From positions 1 to 35,323 of the forward strand of contig NZ_FRAE01000025.1 in NCBI RefSeq assembly GCF_900142235.1: 35,323 nt of DNA, given 5' to 3'. The position numbers and the translations under genes are program-made. Below are positions 24,715 through 32,232 of this stretch, in pieces; within the stretch, counting starts at the first letter, position 1; every line of letters starts with the position of its first letter. Origin of the DNA: Tepidibacter formicigenes DSM 15518 (lineage in GTDB: Bacteria; Bacillota; Clostridia; Peptostreptococcales; Peptostreptococcaceae). Below the pieces are notes generated by a model. It saw only the letters and a list, made by a program, of their open reading frames with translations, was not told the origin of the DNA and did no database searches.

Positions 24715-26307
24715 ATGGGCAAAAATTCCTTTTTAAAGGGCGCATTTATATTAGGAATAGCTGGGGTTATAGTTAATTTATTAGGGGCAATTTTTAGAAT
24801 ACCTCTTGGTAATATTATTGGATCTGAGGGAATGGGATATTATCAGTCTGTATTTCCTATATATATATTACTTTTGACAATTTCAGCTTCAGGATTTCCA
24901 ACTGCAATATCGAAGCTTGTTTCTGAAAAAATAGCACTACAAGATTTTAAAGGAGCAAATAAAATATTTAAAGTGTCATTTTTTGTTTTATTTTTTATAG
25001 GATTAATATTTTTTTTAATATTGTTTTTAGGAGCTAATTATATAGTCAACAATTATTCAAAAAACCCGAAAGCATACTATTCAATGCTTGCAATTTCACC
25101 TGCTCTTTTATTAGTTCCAGTAATGTCTACGTTTAGAGGGTATTTTCAAGGGAGACAAGAAATGAGCCCTATAGCTGTTTCTCAAATAATGGAGCAGTTT
25201 GGTAGAGTAACAATTGGACTTTATTTGGCACTTATATTTTTACCTAAAGGAAGAGAATTTGCTTCAGCTGGAGCATCTTTTGGAGCAACTGTAGGGGCTG
25301 TGTTTGGGACAATTTATATAATTTTCATTTACATAAAAAATAAATCAAGAATAAAAAGTGAATTAGAAATAAGTAAGAACTTTAAAGAAGATAGTACAAA
25401 ACAAATAATAAATAAACTGCTTTTAATAGCTATACCTATAACTATAGGTACTAGTATATTACCTATAATGAACATGATTGATTCAGGGATAGTAGTGAGA
25501 AGACTTCAAGATGTTGGATATACATATAAAGAAGCAAATAATTTATATGGACAGCTATCAGGTATGGCAGGGACTTTAATTAATTTTCCATACACAATAA
25601 CCATGGCACTTGCAATAAGTTTAGTTCCTGTAATATCTCATTTTTATACTATTAAAGACATTGAAAATCTTAAAAAGAACATAAAAACAGGAATAAGAAC
25701 AGCTCTTTTAATAGGGCTTCCAGCTTCTTTTGGATTAGCAGCTTTATCAACTCCAATAATGAAAATGGTTTATCCGAAAGAGCCAGCAAGTGTAGGGTAT
25801 ATGCTTTTAATTCTTTCAATGAGTGTTGTATTTATAGGTTTAAATCAAGCACTTACAGCAGTGTTTCAAGGAATAGAAAAGCCACATATACCTGTCGTTA
25901 ATTTAGGTATAGGAGCATTATTTAAAATAATAATAAGTTATATATTAATGGCAGTTCCATATCTTAATGTAAAAGGGGCAGCAATTGGATCAGTGGTATC
26001 TTTTATAATAATAGCAATACTTAATTTTTACTATGTAAAAAAATATATGAATATAAAATTTGAATTTGTATATTATATAGCAAAGCCTTTACTTTCTGTA
26101 AGTATAATGACTGCACTAGTAATTATTACTTACAAGATTTTATTGGGTATACTTGGAAACTCTGTAGCATGTATTATATCTATTATAGTAGGAGGCTTTG
26201 GATATGGCTTTGCATTAATTACAACTGGGTCTATAAGTGAAGAAGAGATACTAATGATGCCAAAAGGAGAGAAGTTGAATAAAATTTTAAATAGATTTAG
26301 GAATTAA
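24715..26307 (+). CDS. SpoVB/YabM-type lipid or polysaccharide flippase, copy 1
   Basis: A 530-aa membrane protein of the MOP exporter superfamily (polysaccharide transporter branch), with about 14 hydrophobic segments. N-terminal GKNSFLKGAFILG, the FRIPLGNIIGSEGMGYYQS block and RGYFQGRQEM are shared with B. subtilis SpoVB and YabM. The family moves lipid-linked glycans across the membrane; SpoVB acts in spore cortex formation. Its place between spoVT and mazG is that of B. subtilis yabM. ATG 24715 follows GGAGGAG; the frame opens at a TTG 15 bases earlier inside that site. A closely related second copy follows after 24 bases. Confidence 0.9.
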   Translation: MGKNSFLKGAFILGIAGVIVNLLGAIFRIPLGNIIGSEGMGYYQSVFPIYILLLTISASGFPTAISKLVSEKIALQDFKGANKIFKVSFFVLFFIGLIFFLILFLGANYIVNNYSKNPKAYYSMLAISPALLLVPVMSTFRGYFQGRQEMSPIAVSQIMEQFGRVTIGLYLALIFLPKGREFASAGASFGATVGAVFGTIYIIFIYIKNKSRIKSELEISKNFKEDSTKQIINKLLLIAIPITIGTSILPIMNMIDSGIVVRRLQDVGYTYKEANNLYGQLSGMAGTLINFPYTITMALAISLVPVISHFYTIKDIENLKKNIKTGIRTALLIGLPASFGLAALSTPIMKMVYPKEPASVGYMLLILSMSVVFIGLNQALTAVFQGIEKPHIPVVNLGIGALFKIIISYILMAVPYLNVKGAAIGSVVSFIIIAILNFYYVKKYMNIKFEFVYYIAKPLLSVSIMTALVIITYKILLGILGNSVACIISIIVGGFGYGFALITTGSISEEEILMMPKGEKLNKILNRFRN

Positions 26308-26331
26308 AAATTTTATTTTGGAGGAGAATAT

Positions 26332-27927
26332 ATGGGTAAAAATTCCTTTTTGAAGGGAGCTTTTATATTAGGGGTAGCTGGTATAGTAGTTAAGATATTG
26401 GGGGCTTTTTTTAGGATACCACTTGGGAATATAATAGGGTCTGAAGGAATGGGATATTATCAAAGTGCATATCCAATATATGTTTTACTTCTTACTATAT
26501 CATCTGCAGGTTTTCCTGCAGCAATATCAAAGCTTGTTTCAGAGAAAATAGCATTAAAAGACTTTAAAGGAGCTCATAAAGTATTTAAAGTTTCATTCAT
26601 AGCTCTTATTATTACTGGAATAGTTACTTTTGGTGTATTATTTTTTGGAGGAGGATATATAGTAAATAGCATAAAAAATCCAAAAGCATATTACAGTATG
26701 ATAGCAATATCTCCAGCACTTTTATTTGTTCCAATAATGGCAGCTTTTAGAGGGTATTTTCAAGGAAGACAGGAAATGACTCCAACAGCTGTATCTCAAA
26801 TAATAGAGCAATTTTTTAGAGTTTGTTTAGGGCTTTATTTAGCATTTTTACTACTTCCTAAAGGAAGAGAATATGCAGCAGCTGGAGCATCATTTGGAGC
26901 AAGTGCAGGAGCATTAATAGGAAGTTTATTTATGATATTTATGTACTTAAAAAATAAAAAACATATAAACAAAGAATTAAGCCAAAGTATAAATACTAAA
27001 GTAGAAAGTGTAAAAGAAATAATAAATAAGTTACTTATAATAGCTGTGCCTATAACTATAGGTAGTGCTATTATGCCTATAATGAACATGATTGATGCTG
27101 CAATAGTAATGAGAAGACTTCAATATGCTGGATTTACATATGAAAAAGCAAATAGTCTTTACGGACAGCTTACAGGAATGGCTGCAACTCTTATAAATCT
27201 TCCACAGGTACTAACCATGGCACTTGCAATGAGCTTAGTTCCTGTAATATCTCATTCATTTGCAGTAGGCAATATGATAAAAGCTAAAAATGATATAAAA
27301 TCAGGAGTAAAAGTAGCACTTTTAATTGGACTTCCAGCTTCATTTGGTCTTGCAAGTCTATCAACTCCTATAATGAAAATGCTTTATCCAAAAGAACCTT
27401 TATCAGTAGGTCAAATACTTTTATTTCTTTCTATGGGAGTAATATTTTTAAGTTTAATTCAAACATTAACAGGTATTTTACAAGGTATGGGAAAAGCATA
27501 TATTCCTGTAATAAATCTTTTAATAGGAGCGACTTTTAAAGTTGGCATAAGCTACAGCTTAATAGCAGTTCCAAGTATTAATGTAAAGGGAGCAGCAATA
27601 GGAACTATTAGTGCATATATAATAGCTACAATACTTAATTTTTATTATATAAAGAGAAATATGAATATTAATTTTGAATTTGGGGATTTTGTACTAAAAC
27701 CTTTAATTTCAGTGATTATAATGAGTATATGTGTTATACTTACATATAAGATGCTATTTGTTAAATTTGGAAACACTATAGCATGCATAATAGCTATATT
27801 AATTGGTGGATTAGTATACTTTATATTACTTTTAATAACGAAATCTATAAAAGAAGAAGAAATATTAATGATGCCAAAGGGAGAAAAAATTTGCAAAATC
27901 CTTAAAAAGGCTAAATTACTTAGATAA
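26332..27927 (+). CDS. SpoVB/YabM-type flippase, tandem copy 2
   Basis: A 531-aa paralogue of the preceding gene, similar over its full length, with the same N-terminal KNSFLKGAFILG and SEGMGYYQS blocks and the same C-terminal EEEILMMPKGEK. The ribosome site and first codons are also alike (GGAGGAGAATATATGGG in both), so the duplication included the translation start. Main differences fall in the loop after the sixth to seventh segment and near the C-terminal membrane segments. The two are probably co-transcribed. Whether both act in the same step cannot be told. Confidence 0.9.
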   Translation: MGKNSFLKGAFILGVAGIVVKILGAFFRIPLGNIIGSEGMGYYQSAYPIYVLLLTISSAGFPAAISKLVSEKIALKDFKGAHKVFKVSFIALIITGIVTFGVLFFGGGYIVNSIKNPKAYYSMIAISPALLFVPIMAAFRGYFQGRQEMTPTAVSQIIEQFFRVCLGLYLAFLLLPKGREYAAAGASFGASAGALIGSLFMIFMYLKNKKHINKELSQSINTKVESVKEIINKLLIIAVPITIGSAIMPIMNMIDAAIVMRRLQYAGFTYEKANSLYGQLTGMAATLINLPQVLTMALAMSLVPVISHSFAVGNMIKAKNDIKSGVKVALLIGLPASFGLASLSTPIMKMLYPKEPLSVGQILLFLSMGVIFLSLIQTLTGILQGMGKAYIPVINLLIGATFKVGISYSLIAVPSINVKGAAIGTISAYIIATILNFYYIKRNMNINFEFGDFVLKPLISVIIMSICVILTYKMLFVKFGNTIACIIAILIGGLVYFILLLITKSIKEEEILMMPKGEKICKILKKAKLLR

Positions 27928-27992
27928 ATTTGTTATAAGTATATAAATATAGGGAATACTTGTATATGAATATTGTTTTAGAAGGTGATAAT

Positions 27993-29444
27993 ATGGGCAG
28001 CATTACAATAGTAGGGCTTGGACCAGGAGATTATGATTTAATAAGCCATGGGGCATATAAATTATTAAAAGAAGGAAAAAATATATATTTTAGAACTAAA
28101 AAACATCCAATTGTAGAGAATTTAATAAAGGAAAATATAGAATTTAAGTCTTTAGATTATTTTTACGAAAAAGAAAATGATTTTGAAAAAGTTTATGATA
28201 ATATAAGTAAATTTATAATGAAAGAAGCTAGAACAAATGATATAATATATGCAGTTCCAGGACATCCAAGAGTTGCAGAGAATACAGTTGAGATAATAGA
28301 AAAGTATGCACATAATGAAGGAATAAAATTAAACATAATTCCTTCTATGAGTTTTGTTGATGCTATGTTCAACTTTTTAGGCGTAGATCCAGTTCATGGA
28401 TTTAAGTTAGTTGATGCATTTAAGCTTTCTAAAGAAAAAATAGATACAAACTCAAATCTTATAATAACTCAAGTTTATGATAAATTTATAGCATCTGAAG
28501 TAAAACTAAATCTTATGGACTATTACAATGATGATGAGTATGTATACATAGTAAAAGGTGCTGGAATAAAGGATATTGAAGAAAAGCATAAAGTAAAGCT
28601 TTATGAACTGGATAGATTGGATAAGTTTGATTATTTAACTAGTATATATATTCCAAAAACATCTAAAAAATACTATGATGTATTTGATCTTGAAGAAATA
28701 ATGGAAAAATTAAGAGGAGAAAATGGTTGTTCTTGGGATAAAAAACAAACTCATGAAAGTTTAAAGCCTTACGTAATAGAAGAGGCATATGAGCTTGTTG
28801 AAGCAATAGAAAAAGATGATTTAGAGGAAATGATAGAAGAACTAGGAGATATACTTCTTCAGGTGATTTTTCACTGCCAAATAGGAAAAGAAGAAGGATA
28901 TTTTGATTTAAGAGAAGTAAGTGCAAAAATATGCGAAAAGCTAATATACAGGCATCCTCATGTATTTGGTGAAGAAAATTTTAATGAAGAGGAATTTAAT
29001 AAAAAGTGGGAAGAGCTTAAGAAAGAAGAAAAAGGGGAAAAAACTGTGACAGAGAGTTTAGAAAGAATACCAAAGCACCTTCCTTCTTTGATAAAATCAA
29101 ATAAAGTTCAAAAAAAGGCTGCTCTTGTTGGATTTGATTGGGACAATATAGATGATGTATACAAAAAAATTGAAGAAGAATACAAAGAAGTTATTGACGC
29201 ACATAGACATGGCAATATACAATACATAGAGGAAGAAATAGGAGACTTACTATTCTCTATAGTAAATCTTTCTAGATTTTTAAATATAGACCCAGAGCAA
29301 GCTCTAAATAATACTACCAAAAAATTTATTAAAAGATTTAGCTTTATCGAAAATTCTGCTTTAAAAACGGGTAAGAAACTTGAAGAAATGACTCTAGAAG
29401 AGATGGATGATTTGTGGAATAAATCAAAAAAAATCACAAATTAA
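27993..29444 (+). CDS. mazG: MazG family nucleotide pyrophosphohydrolase fused to methylase-like domain (YabN)
   Basis: A 483-aa protein with two domains. Residues 1-220 resemble SAM-dependent tetrapyrrole methylases (TIVGLGPGDYDLIS, then VPGHPRVAENT). From about 235 there are MazG domains with RGENGCSWDKKQTHESLKPY, EEAYELVEAIE and EELGDILLQVIFH. A second, shorter copy near 400-475 has EEEYKEVIDAH and EEIGDLLFSIVNLSRF. MazG hydrolyses nucleoside triphosphates to monophosphates for pool clean-up; the role of the N-terminal domain is not known. ATG 27993 follows GAAGGTGA; the frame from 27960 adds 11 residues without a ribosome site. Confidence 0.94.
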   Translation: MGSITIVGLGPGDYDLISHGAYKLLKEGKNIYFRTKKHPIVENLIKENIEFKSLDYFYEKENDFEKVYDNISKFIMKEARTNDIIYAVPGHPRVAENTVEIIEKYAHNEGIKLNIIPSMSFVDAMFNFLGVDPVHGFKLVDAFKLSKEKIDTNSNLIITQVYDKFIASEVKLNLMDYYNDDEYVYIVKGAGIKDIEEKHKVKLYELDRLDKFDYLTSIYIPKTSKKYYDVFDLEEIMEKLRGENGCSWDKKQTHESLKPYVIEEAYELVEAIEKDDLEEMIEELGDILLQVIFHCQIGKEEGYFDLREVSAKICEKLIYRHPHVFGEENFNEEEFNKKWEELKKEEKGEKTVTESLERIPKHLPSLIKSNKVQKKAALVGFDWDNIDDVYKKIEEEYKEVIDAHRHGNIQYIEEEIGDLLFSIVNLSRFLNIDPEQALNNTTKKFIKRFSFIENSALKTGKKLEEMTLEEMDDLWNKSKKITN

Positions 29445-29543
29445 TATTTAAAGAAGGAGTTTTTTAAAAAAGCTAGAATTACAAAATTAGTGATATTATT
29501 TTAATTAAAATAAAATAATAAAATACATAAGGAGGTAATTATT

Positions 29544-29822
29544 GTGAACAAAGCTGAATTAGTAGCAAAAATGGCTGAACACAGTGGTTTAACTAAAAAG
29601 GATGCAGAAGCAGCACTTAATGCTTTTATGAAATCAGTAGAAGAAGCATTAGTAGCTGGAGATAAAGTTCAATTAGTTGGTTTCGGTACTTTTGAAACAA
29701 GAGAAAGAGCTGCAAGACAAGGAAGAAACCCAAGAAACCCAGAGCAAGTTATAGAAATACCTGCATCTAAAGCTCCAGTATTCAAAGCTGGTAAAGGTTT
29801 AAAAGATACTGTAAATAAATAA
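29544..29822 (+). CDS. hup: HU family DNA-binding protein
   Basis: A 92-aa nucleoid protein that bends and compacts DNA. It has MNKAELVAKMAEHSGLTKKD at the start and VQLVGFGTFETRERAARQGRNP over the DNA-gripping arms, ending in PVFKAGKGLKDTV. The start is GTG 29544 behind AAGGAGGT. Codon use includes more C-ending codons (ttc, aac) than its neighbours, as in a highly expressed gene. It is placed between mazG and the S4-domain gene and ends at a long terminator. Confidence 0.97.
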   Translation: MNKAELVAKMAEHSGLTKKDAEAALNAFMKSVEEALVAGDKVQLVGFGTFETRERAARQGRNPRNPEQVIEIPASKAPVFKAGKGLKDTVNK

Positions 29823-29851
29823 TCTTTATAAAAAATTTTATGAAGAAAATT

Positions 29852-29912
29852 AAAAAAGTCCCCTATTATTTTATTGATAAATGCAATTTAAAATAATAGA
29901 GGGACTTTTTTT
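29852..29912 (+). terminator. HU gene terminator
   Basis: AAAAAGTCCCCTATTATTTTA pairs with TAAAATAATAGAGGGACTTT with one small bulge and a loop of about 15 bases, followed by T residues. It ends 15 bases before the next start codon. Confidence 0.9.
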
Positions 29913-29927
29913 AGAAGGGAGAAAAAT

Positions 29928-30170
29928 ATGAGACTTGATAAATATTTAAAAGTATCTAGACTTATAAAAAGAAGAACTGTTGCAAAAGAAGCTTGCGATA
30001 AAGGAATTATAAGTATAAATGGAAAAGTAGCTAAGTCATCATCTGTAGTAAGTGAAGGTGATATTATAGAGCTTAAATTTGGTGAAAAGATAAATAAGGT
30101 TAAAGTGTTAGAAATAAAAGAGCATGTACTTAAAAATGAAGCAAAAGAAATGTATGAAGTTATAGAATAA
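29928..30170 (+). CDS. rqcP: S4-domain RNA-binding protein RqcP (YabO/Hsp15 family)
   Basis: An 80-aa small S4 protein. RLDKYLKVSRLIKRRTVAK begins the S4 fold, with INGKVAKSSSVV and VSEGDIIELKF completing it. In B. subtilis this protein (formerly YabO) works with RqcH on stalled 50S subunits to add alanine tails during ribosome quality control. The start ATG follows AGAAGGGAG. The order mazG - HU - rqcP - yabP - yabQ - divIC matches clostridia, and yabN-yabO-yabP-yabQ-divIC in Bacillus. Confidence 0.92.
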   Translation: MRLDKYLKVSRLIKRRTVAKEACDKGIISINGKVAKSSSVVSEGDIIELKFGEKINKVKVLEIKEHVLKNEAKEMYEVIE

Positions 30171-30193
30171 AATTAAAAATCCTTTCATAGATT
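30165..30193 (+). promoter_or_regulatory. Candidate sigma-E promoter of yabP-yabQ
   Basis: GAATAAA (30165-30171) and CATAGATT (30186-30193) are 14 bases apart. They match the sigma-E consensus (kmATATT, CATACAmT) at five of seven and six of eight positions. yabP and yabQ are sigma-E genes in B. subtilis. The start would fall near 30200, inside the loop of the overlapping hairpin. Confidence 0.4.
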
Positions 30194-30243
30194 TAATATA
30201 GATAATTAAAAATCTATTAAGTAATCTATGGAGGGATTTTTTT
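30175..30243 (+). terminator. Terminator-like hairpin that contains the yabP ribosome site
   Basis: AAAAATCCTTTCATAGATT (30175-30193) pairs over 19 bp, with two G-U pairs, with AATCTATGGAGGGATTTTT (30223-30241), and is followed by TT. An inner ATAGAT/ATCTAT stem extends it. The GGAGGG used by yabP (30230-30235) lies in the 3' arm, so the structure both ends rqcP transcripts and would hide the ribosome site in any read-through RNA. Confidence 0.8.
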
Positions 30244-30501
30244 ATGGAGCATATTTTAAATATGAAAAATAGAGAAGAGCTTAGTTTATCAGGCATTGAG
30301 CACATTTACTCTTTTAATGACACAAGAATAGAGCTAAAGACAGTTTCGGGAGATATGATAATAGAAGGAGAAAAGTTGGATATGGGAAAACTAAGTATAG
30401 AAGATGGAATGATTAATGTAAAAGGTAATATAAATTCTATTATCTATTCTAAAGTATCTAAAAAGGATGAAGAAGGCTTTTTTAAAAAGCTTTTTAAATA
30501 G
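30244..30501 (+). CDS. yabP: Sporulation protein YabP
   Basis: An 85-aa protein of the YabP family, required for sporulation and acting in the mother cell with YabQ. NREELSLSGIEHIYSFND and IELKTVSGDMIIEG are family features, with KGNINSIIYSK near the end. No membrane segment. ATG 30244 has GGAGGG eight bases before it, within the arm of a terminator-like hairpin. yabQ starts two bases after its stop codon, so the pair is translationally linked. Confidence 0.93.
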   Translation: MEHILNMKNREELSLSGIEHIYSFNDTRIELKTVSGDMIIEGEKLDMGKLSIEDGMINVKGNINSIIYSKVSKKDEEGFFKKLFK

Positions 30502-30503
30502 TT

Positions 30504-30911
30504 ATGTATCCAAGTCAAGAAATATATATACTCTTAGTAACTGTCTATGGTGGAATATTAATGGGTATAATTTACGATTTTTATAGAGGAATAAGATGCA
30601 ACTTAAATGGAAACAAAATAATAAGATGCGTAGAAGATATGCTATTTTGGAGTGTGATAACTTTAATAAGCTTTTTAATACTTCATCAAGCTAATTCTTA
30701 TGATCTTAGATATTATAATTTTACAGGATTTATAATAGGAGTTATTATATATTTTAATACAGTAAGTAAGTACATTTTAAGGTTCTTTTGTAGTTTTATA
30801 AAAGTGATTATAAATATATTGATTAATTTATACTATATTATAATCTATCCAATTCACCTTATATTTGATATCATATTGTATATACTAGTAAAAAGAGTAA
30901 AGAGGTTATAG
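30504..30911 (+). CDS. yabQ: Sporulation protein YabQ
   Basis: A 135-aa membrane protein with about four hydrophobic segments, including LLVTVYGGILMGIIYDFYRG near the N-terminus, which matches YabQ. In B. subtilis YabQ sits in the forespore outer membrane and is needed for cortex formation. ATG 30504 has no clear ribosome site of its own; it begins two bases after the yabP stop, which suggests translational coupling. Confidence 0.92.
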   Translation: MYPSQEIYILLVTVYGGILMGIIYDFYRGIRCNLNGNKIIRCVEDMLFWSVITLISFLILHQANSYDLRYYNFTGFIIGVIIYFNTVSKYILRFFCSFIKVIINILINLYYIIIYPIHLIFDIILYILVKRVKRL

Positions 30912-30920
30912 GGTGATGAA

Positions 30921-31220
30921 ATGGCTAAGAGAAGGATAAATGTATATGGTATTATTTGTTTTATATTTATAGTATTTATAATAGGATCAACTATATATAA
31001 TGTTATAAATCAAAGTATATTAATAAGAGAATATAAAAAAGAAATTGCCACTTTAAAAGATGAAATAAAAAAAGAAGATGATGAAATAAAGAAATTAAAC
31101 GAAGAAATCAAGAATTATAAAAAGGATGAGTATATAGAAAAAATAGCAAGAGAAAGACTGAAGATGGTAAAACCAGGGGAGCTAATTTACATTGATGTTA
31201 ATAAGAAAGAGGGATTTTAA
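30921..31220 (+). CDS. divIC: Septum formation initiator DivIC/FtsB family
   Basis: A 99-aa bitopic division protein. A short basic N-terminus is followed by one membrane segment (about residues 8-28) and a coiled coil (LKDEIKKEDDEIKKLNEEIK), ending in the conserved ARERLKMVKPGELIYID. It joins the FtsL/DivIB complex at the septum. The start ATG follows GGGTGATGAA. Its TAA overlaps the next gene's ATG by one base. Confidence 0.94.
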   Translation: MAKRRINVYGIICFIFIVFIIGSTIYNVINQSILIREYKKEIATLKDEIKKEDDEIKKLNEEIKNYKKDEYIEKIARERLKMVKPGELIYIDVNKKEGF

Positions 31221-32143
31221 TGAAGGTTGCAGCTATAGATATAGGAACAAATTCTATGAGACTTTTAATGACGGAATATGTAGATGGAAAATTTTTTGAT
31301 AGACAAAAATATATAAATACGACAAGAATAGGGCAAGATGTTGATAAAGAGGGATTTATATCAAAAGAGGCAATTAATAGAAATATAAATGCTCTAGATG
31401 AATTTGTAAATACTGCTAGAAATAAAAACTGTAAATTTATATTTGCCATGGGAACTTCAGCTCTTAGAGATAGTAAGAATAAAAGTGAATTTTTAGAAAA
31501 AGCATATTCAAAGACAGGTGTTAATGTTGAGATAATAAGTGGATATGATGAAGCTAATTTAGGTTTTTTAGGAGTTCTCCAAGGAATAGAAGAAGAAGGA
31601 GATATTCTTGTAATAGATATAGGTGGAGGTTCTACTGAATTTATAGTTGGAAATAAAGAAGAAGGAATAAAATTTTCAAAAAGTGAAAATGTAGGAGCTC
31701 TTAGAATGACTGAAAAGTTTTTAAAAAGTGACCCTGTAGATGATTGTGAATTTAAAAAGCTTGAAGAGTATGTAAAAACTACAATTAATAATACTTTGGA
31801 TAATATAAAGAATTTTAATATAAAAAAAGCTGTAGGTATTGGAGGTACTATAACATCTTTATCTGCTATATCACAGTGTTTAGAAGTTTATTCTATGGAT
31901 AAGATACATAATAGCTTATTATCAAACCAAGAAATAGAAAATATTCTTCAAAATCTGAAAAAATTAAGTGTAGAAAAAAAGAAAAATATAAAAGGACTTC
32001 AACCAAAAAGAGCAGATATAATAACTGCTGGAGCAGGAATACTAAATATAATAATTAAAGAACTTAAATTTGAAGATATGACTATTAGCGAATTTGATAA
32101 TTTAGAAGGGCTAATTTGTCAAAAGCTAAAAATAATGTCTTAA
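31220..32143 (+). CDS. ppx: Ppx/GppA family exopolyphosphatase
   Basis: A 307-aa cytoplasmic protein of the ASKHA fold. It has AIDIGTNSMRLL at the N-terminus, the second phosphate loop VIDIGGGSTEF, and GIGGTITSLSAI. Only the N-terminal two domains are present, as in short clostridial members. It hydrolyses polyphosphate or pppGpp; which one cannot be said. It overlaps divIC by one base. B. subtilis has yabR in the divIC-spoIIE interval instead. A Spo0A-box match lies inside its last codons. Confidence 0.9.
   Translation: MKVAAIDIGTNSMRLLMTEYVDGKFFDRQKYINTTRIGQDVDKEGFISKEAINRNINALDEFVNTARNKNCKFIFAMGTSALRDSKNKSEFLEKAYSKTGVNVEIISGYDEANLGFLGVLQGIEEEGDILVIDIGGGSTEFIVGNKEEGIKFSKSENVGALRMTEKFLKSDPVDDCEFKKLEEYVKTTINNTLDNIKNFNIKKAVGIGGTITSLSAISQCLEVYSMDKIHNSLLSNQEIENILQNLKKLSVEKKKNIKGLQPKRADIITAGAGILNIIIKELKFEDMTISEFDNLEGLICQKLKIMS
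32115..32123 (+). promoter_or_regulatory. Candidate Spo0A box upstream of spoIIE
   Basis: TTTGTCAAA matches the consensus TTTGTCRAA exactly. It lies in the 3' end of ppx, about 45 bp upstream of the candidate spoIIE -35. A reversed near-match (TTTGTCATA, 32177-32169 on the minus strand) overlaps that -35. Confidence 0.45.
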
Positions 32144-32168
32144 ATTTTTTTAAAGGTCACTACTGATT

Positions 32169-32201
32169 ATGACAAAAACCTTTCTCACTATTTGATAGAA
32201 T
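32169..32201 (+). promoter_or_regulatory. Candidate spoIIE promoter with 21-bp spacing
   Basis: ATGACA (32169-32174) and TAGAAT (32196-32201) each differ from consensus at one position and are 21 bp apart. Spo0A-activated sigma-A promoters of spoIIE and spoIIG in B. subtilis have the same over-long spacing. The start would lie near 32208, after the 5' arm of the overlapping hairpin. Confidence 0.45.
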
Positions 32202-32232
32202 AAAATCTATGAAATGGGGGGGAGGTTTTTTT
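32174..32232 (+). terminator. Terminator-like hairpin that contains the spoIIE ribosome site
   Basis: AAAAACCTTTCTC (32174-32186) can pair with GGGGGGAGGTTTTT (about 32217-32230), partly through G-U pairs, followed by TTT up to the start codon. GGGGAGG used by spoIIE lies in the 3' arm. The G-U content makes it weaker than the yabP hairpin, but the layout is the same. Confidence 0.55.

Noticed and set aside
26332-27927. Assembly artefact explaining the second flippase gene
   Set aside because: The copies differ throughout at both DNA and protein level, including different loops, so they are distinct genes.
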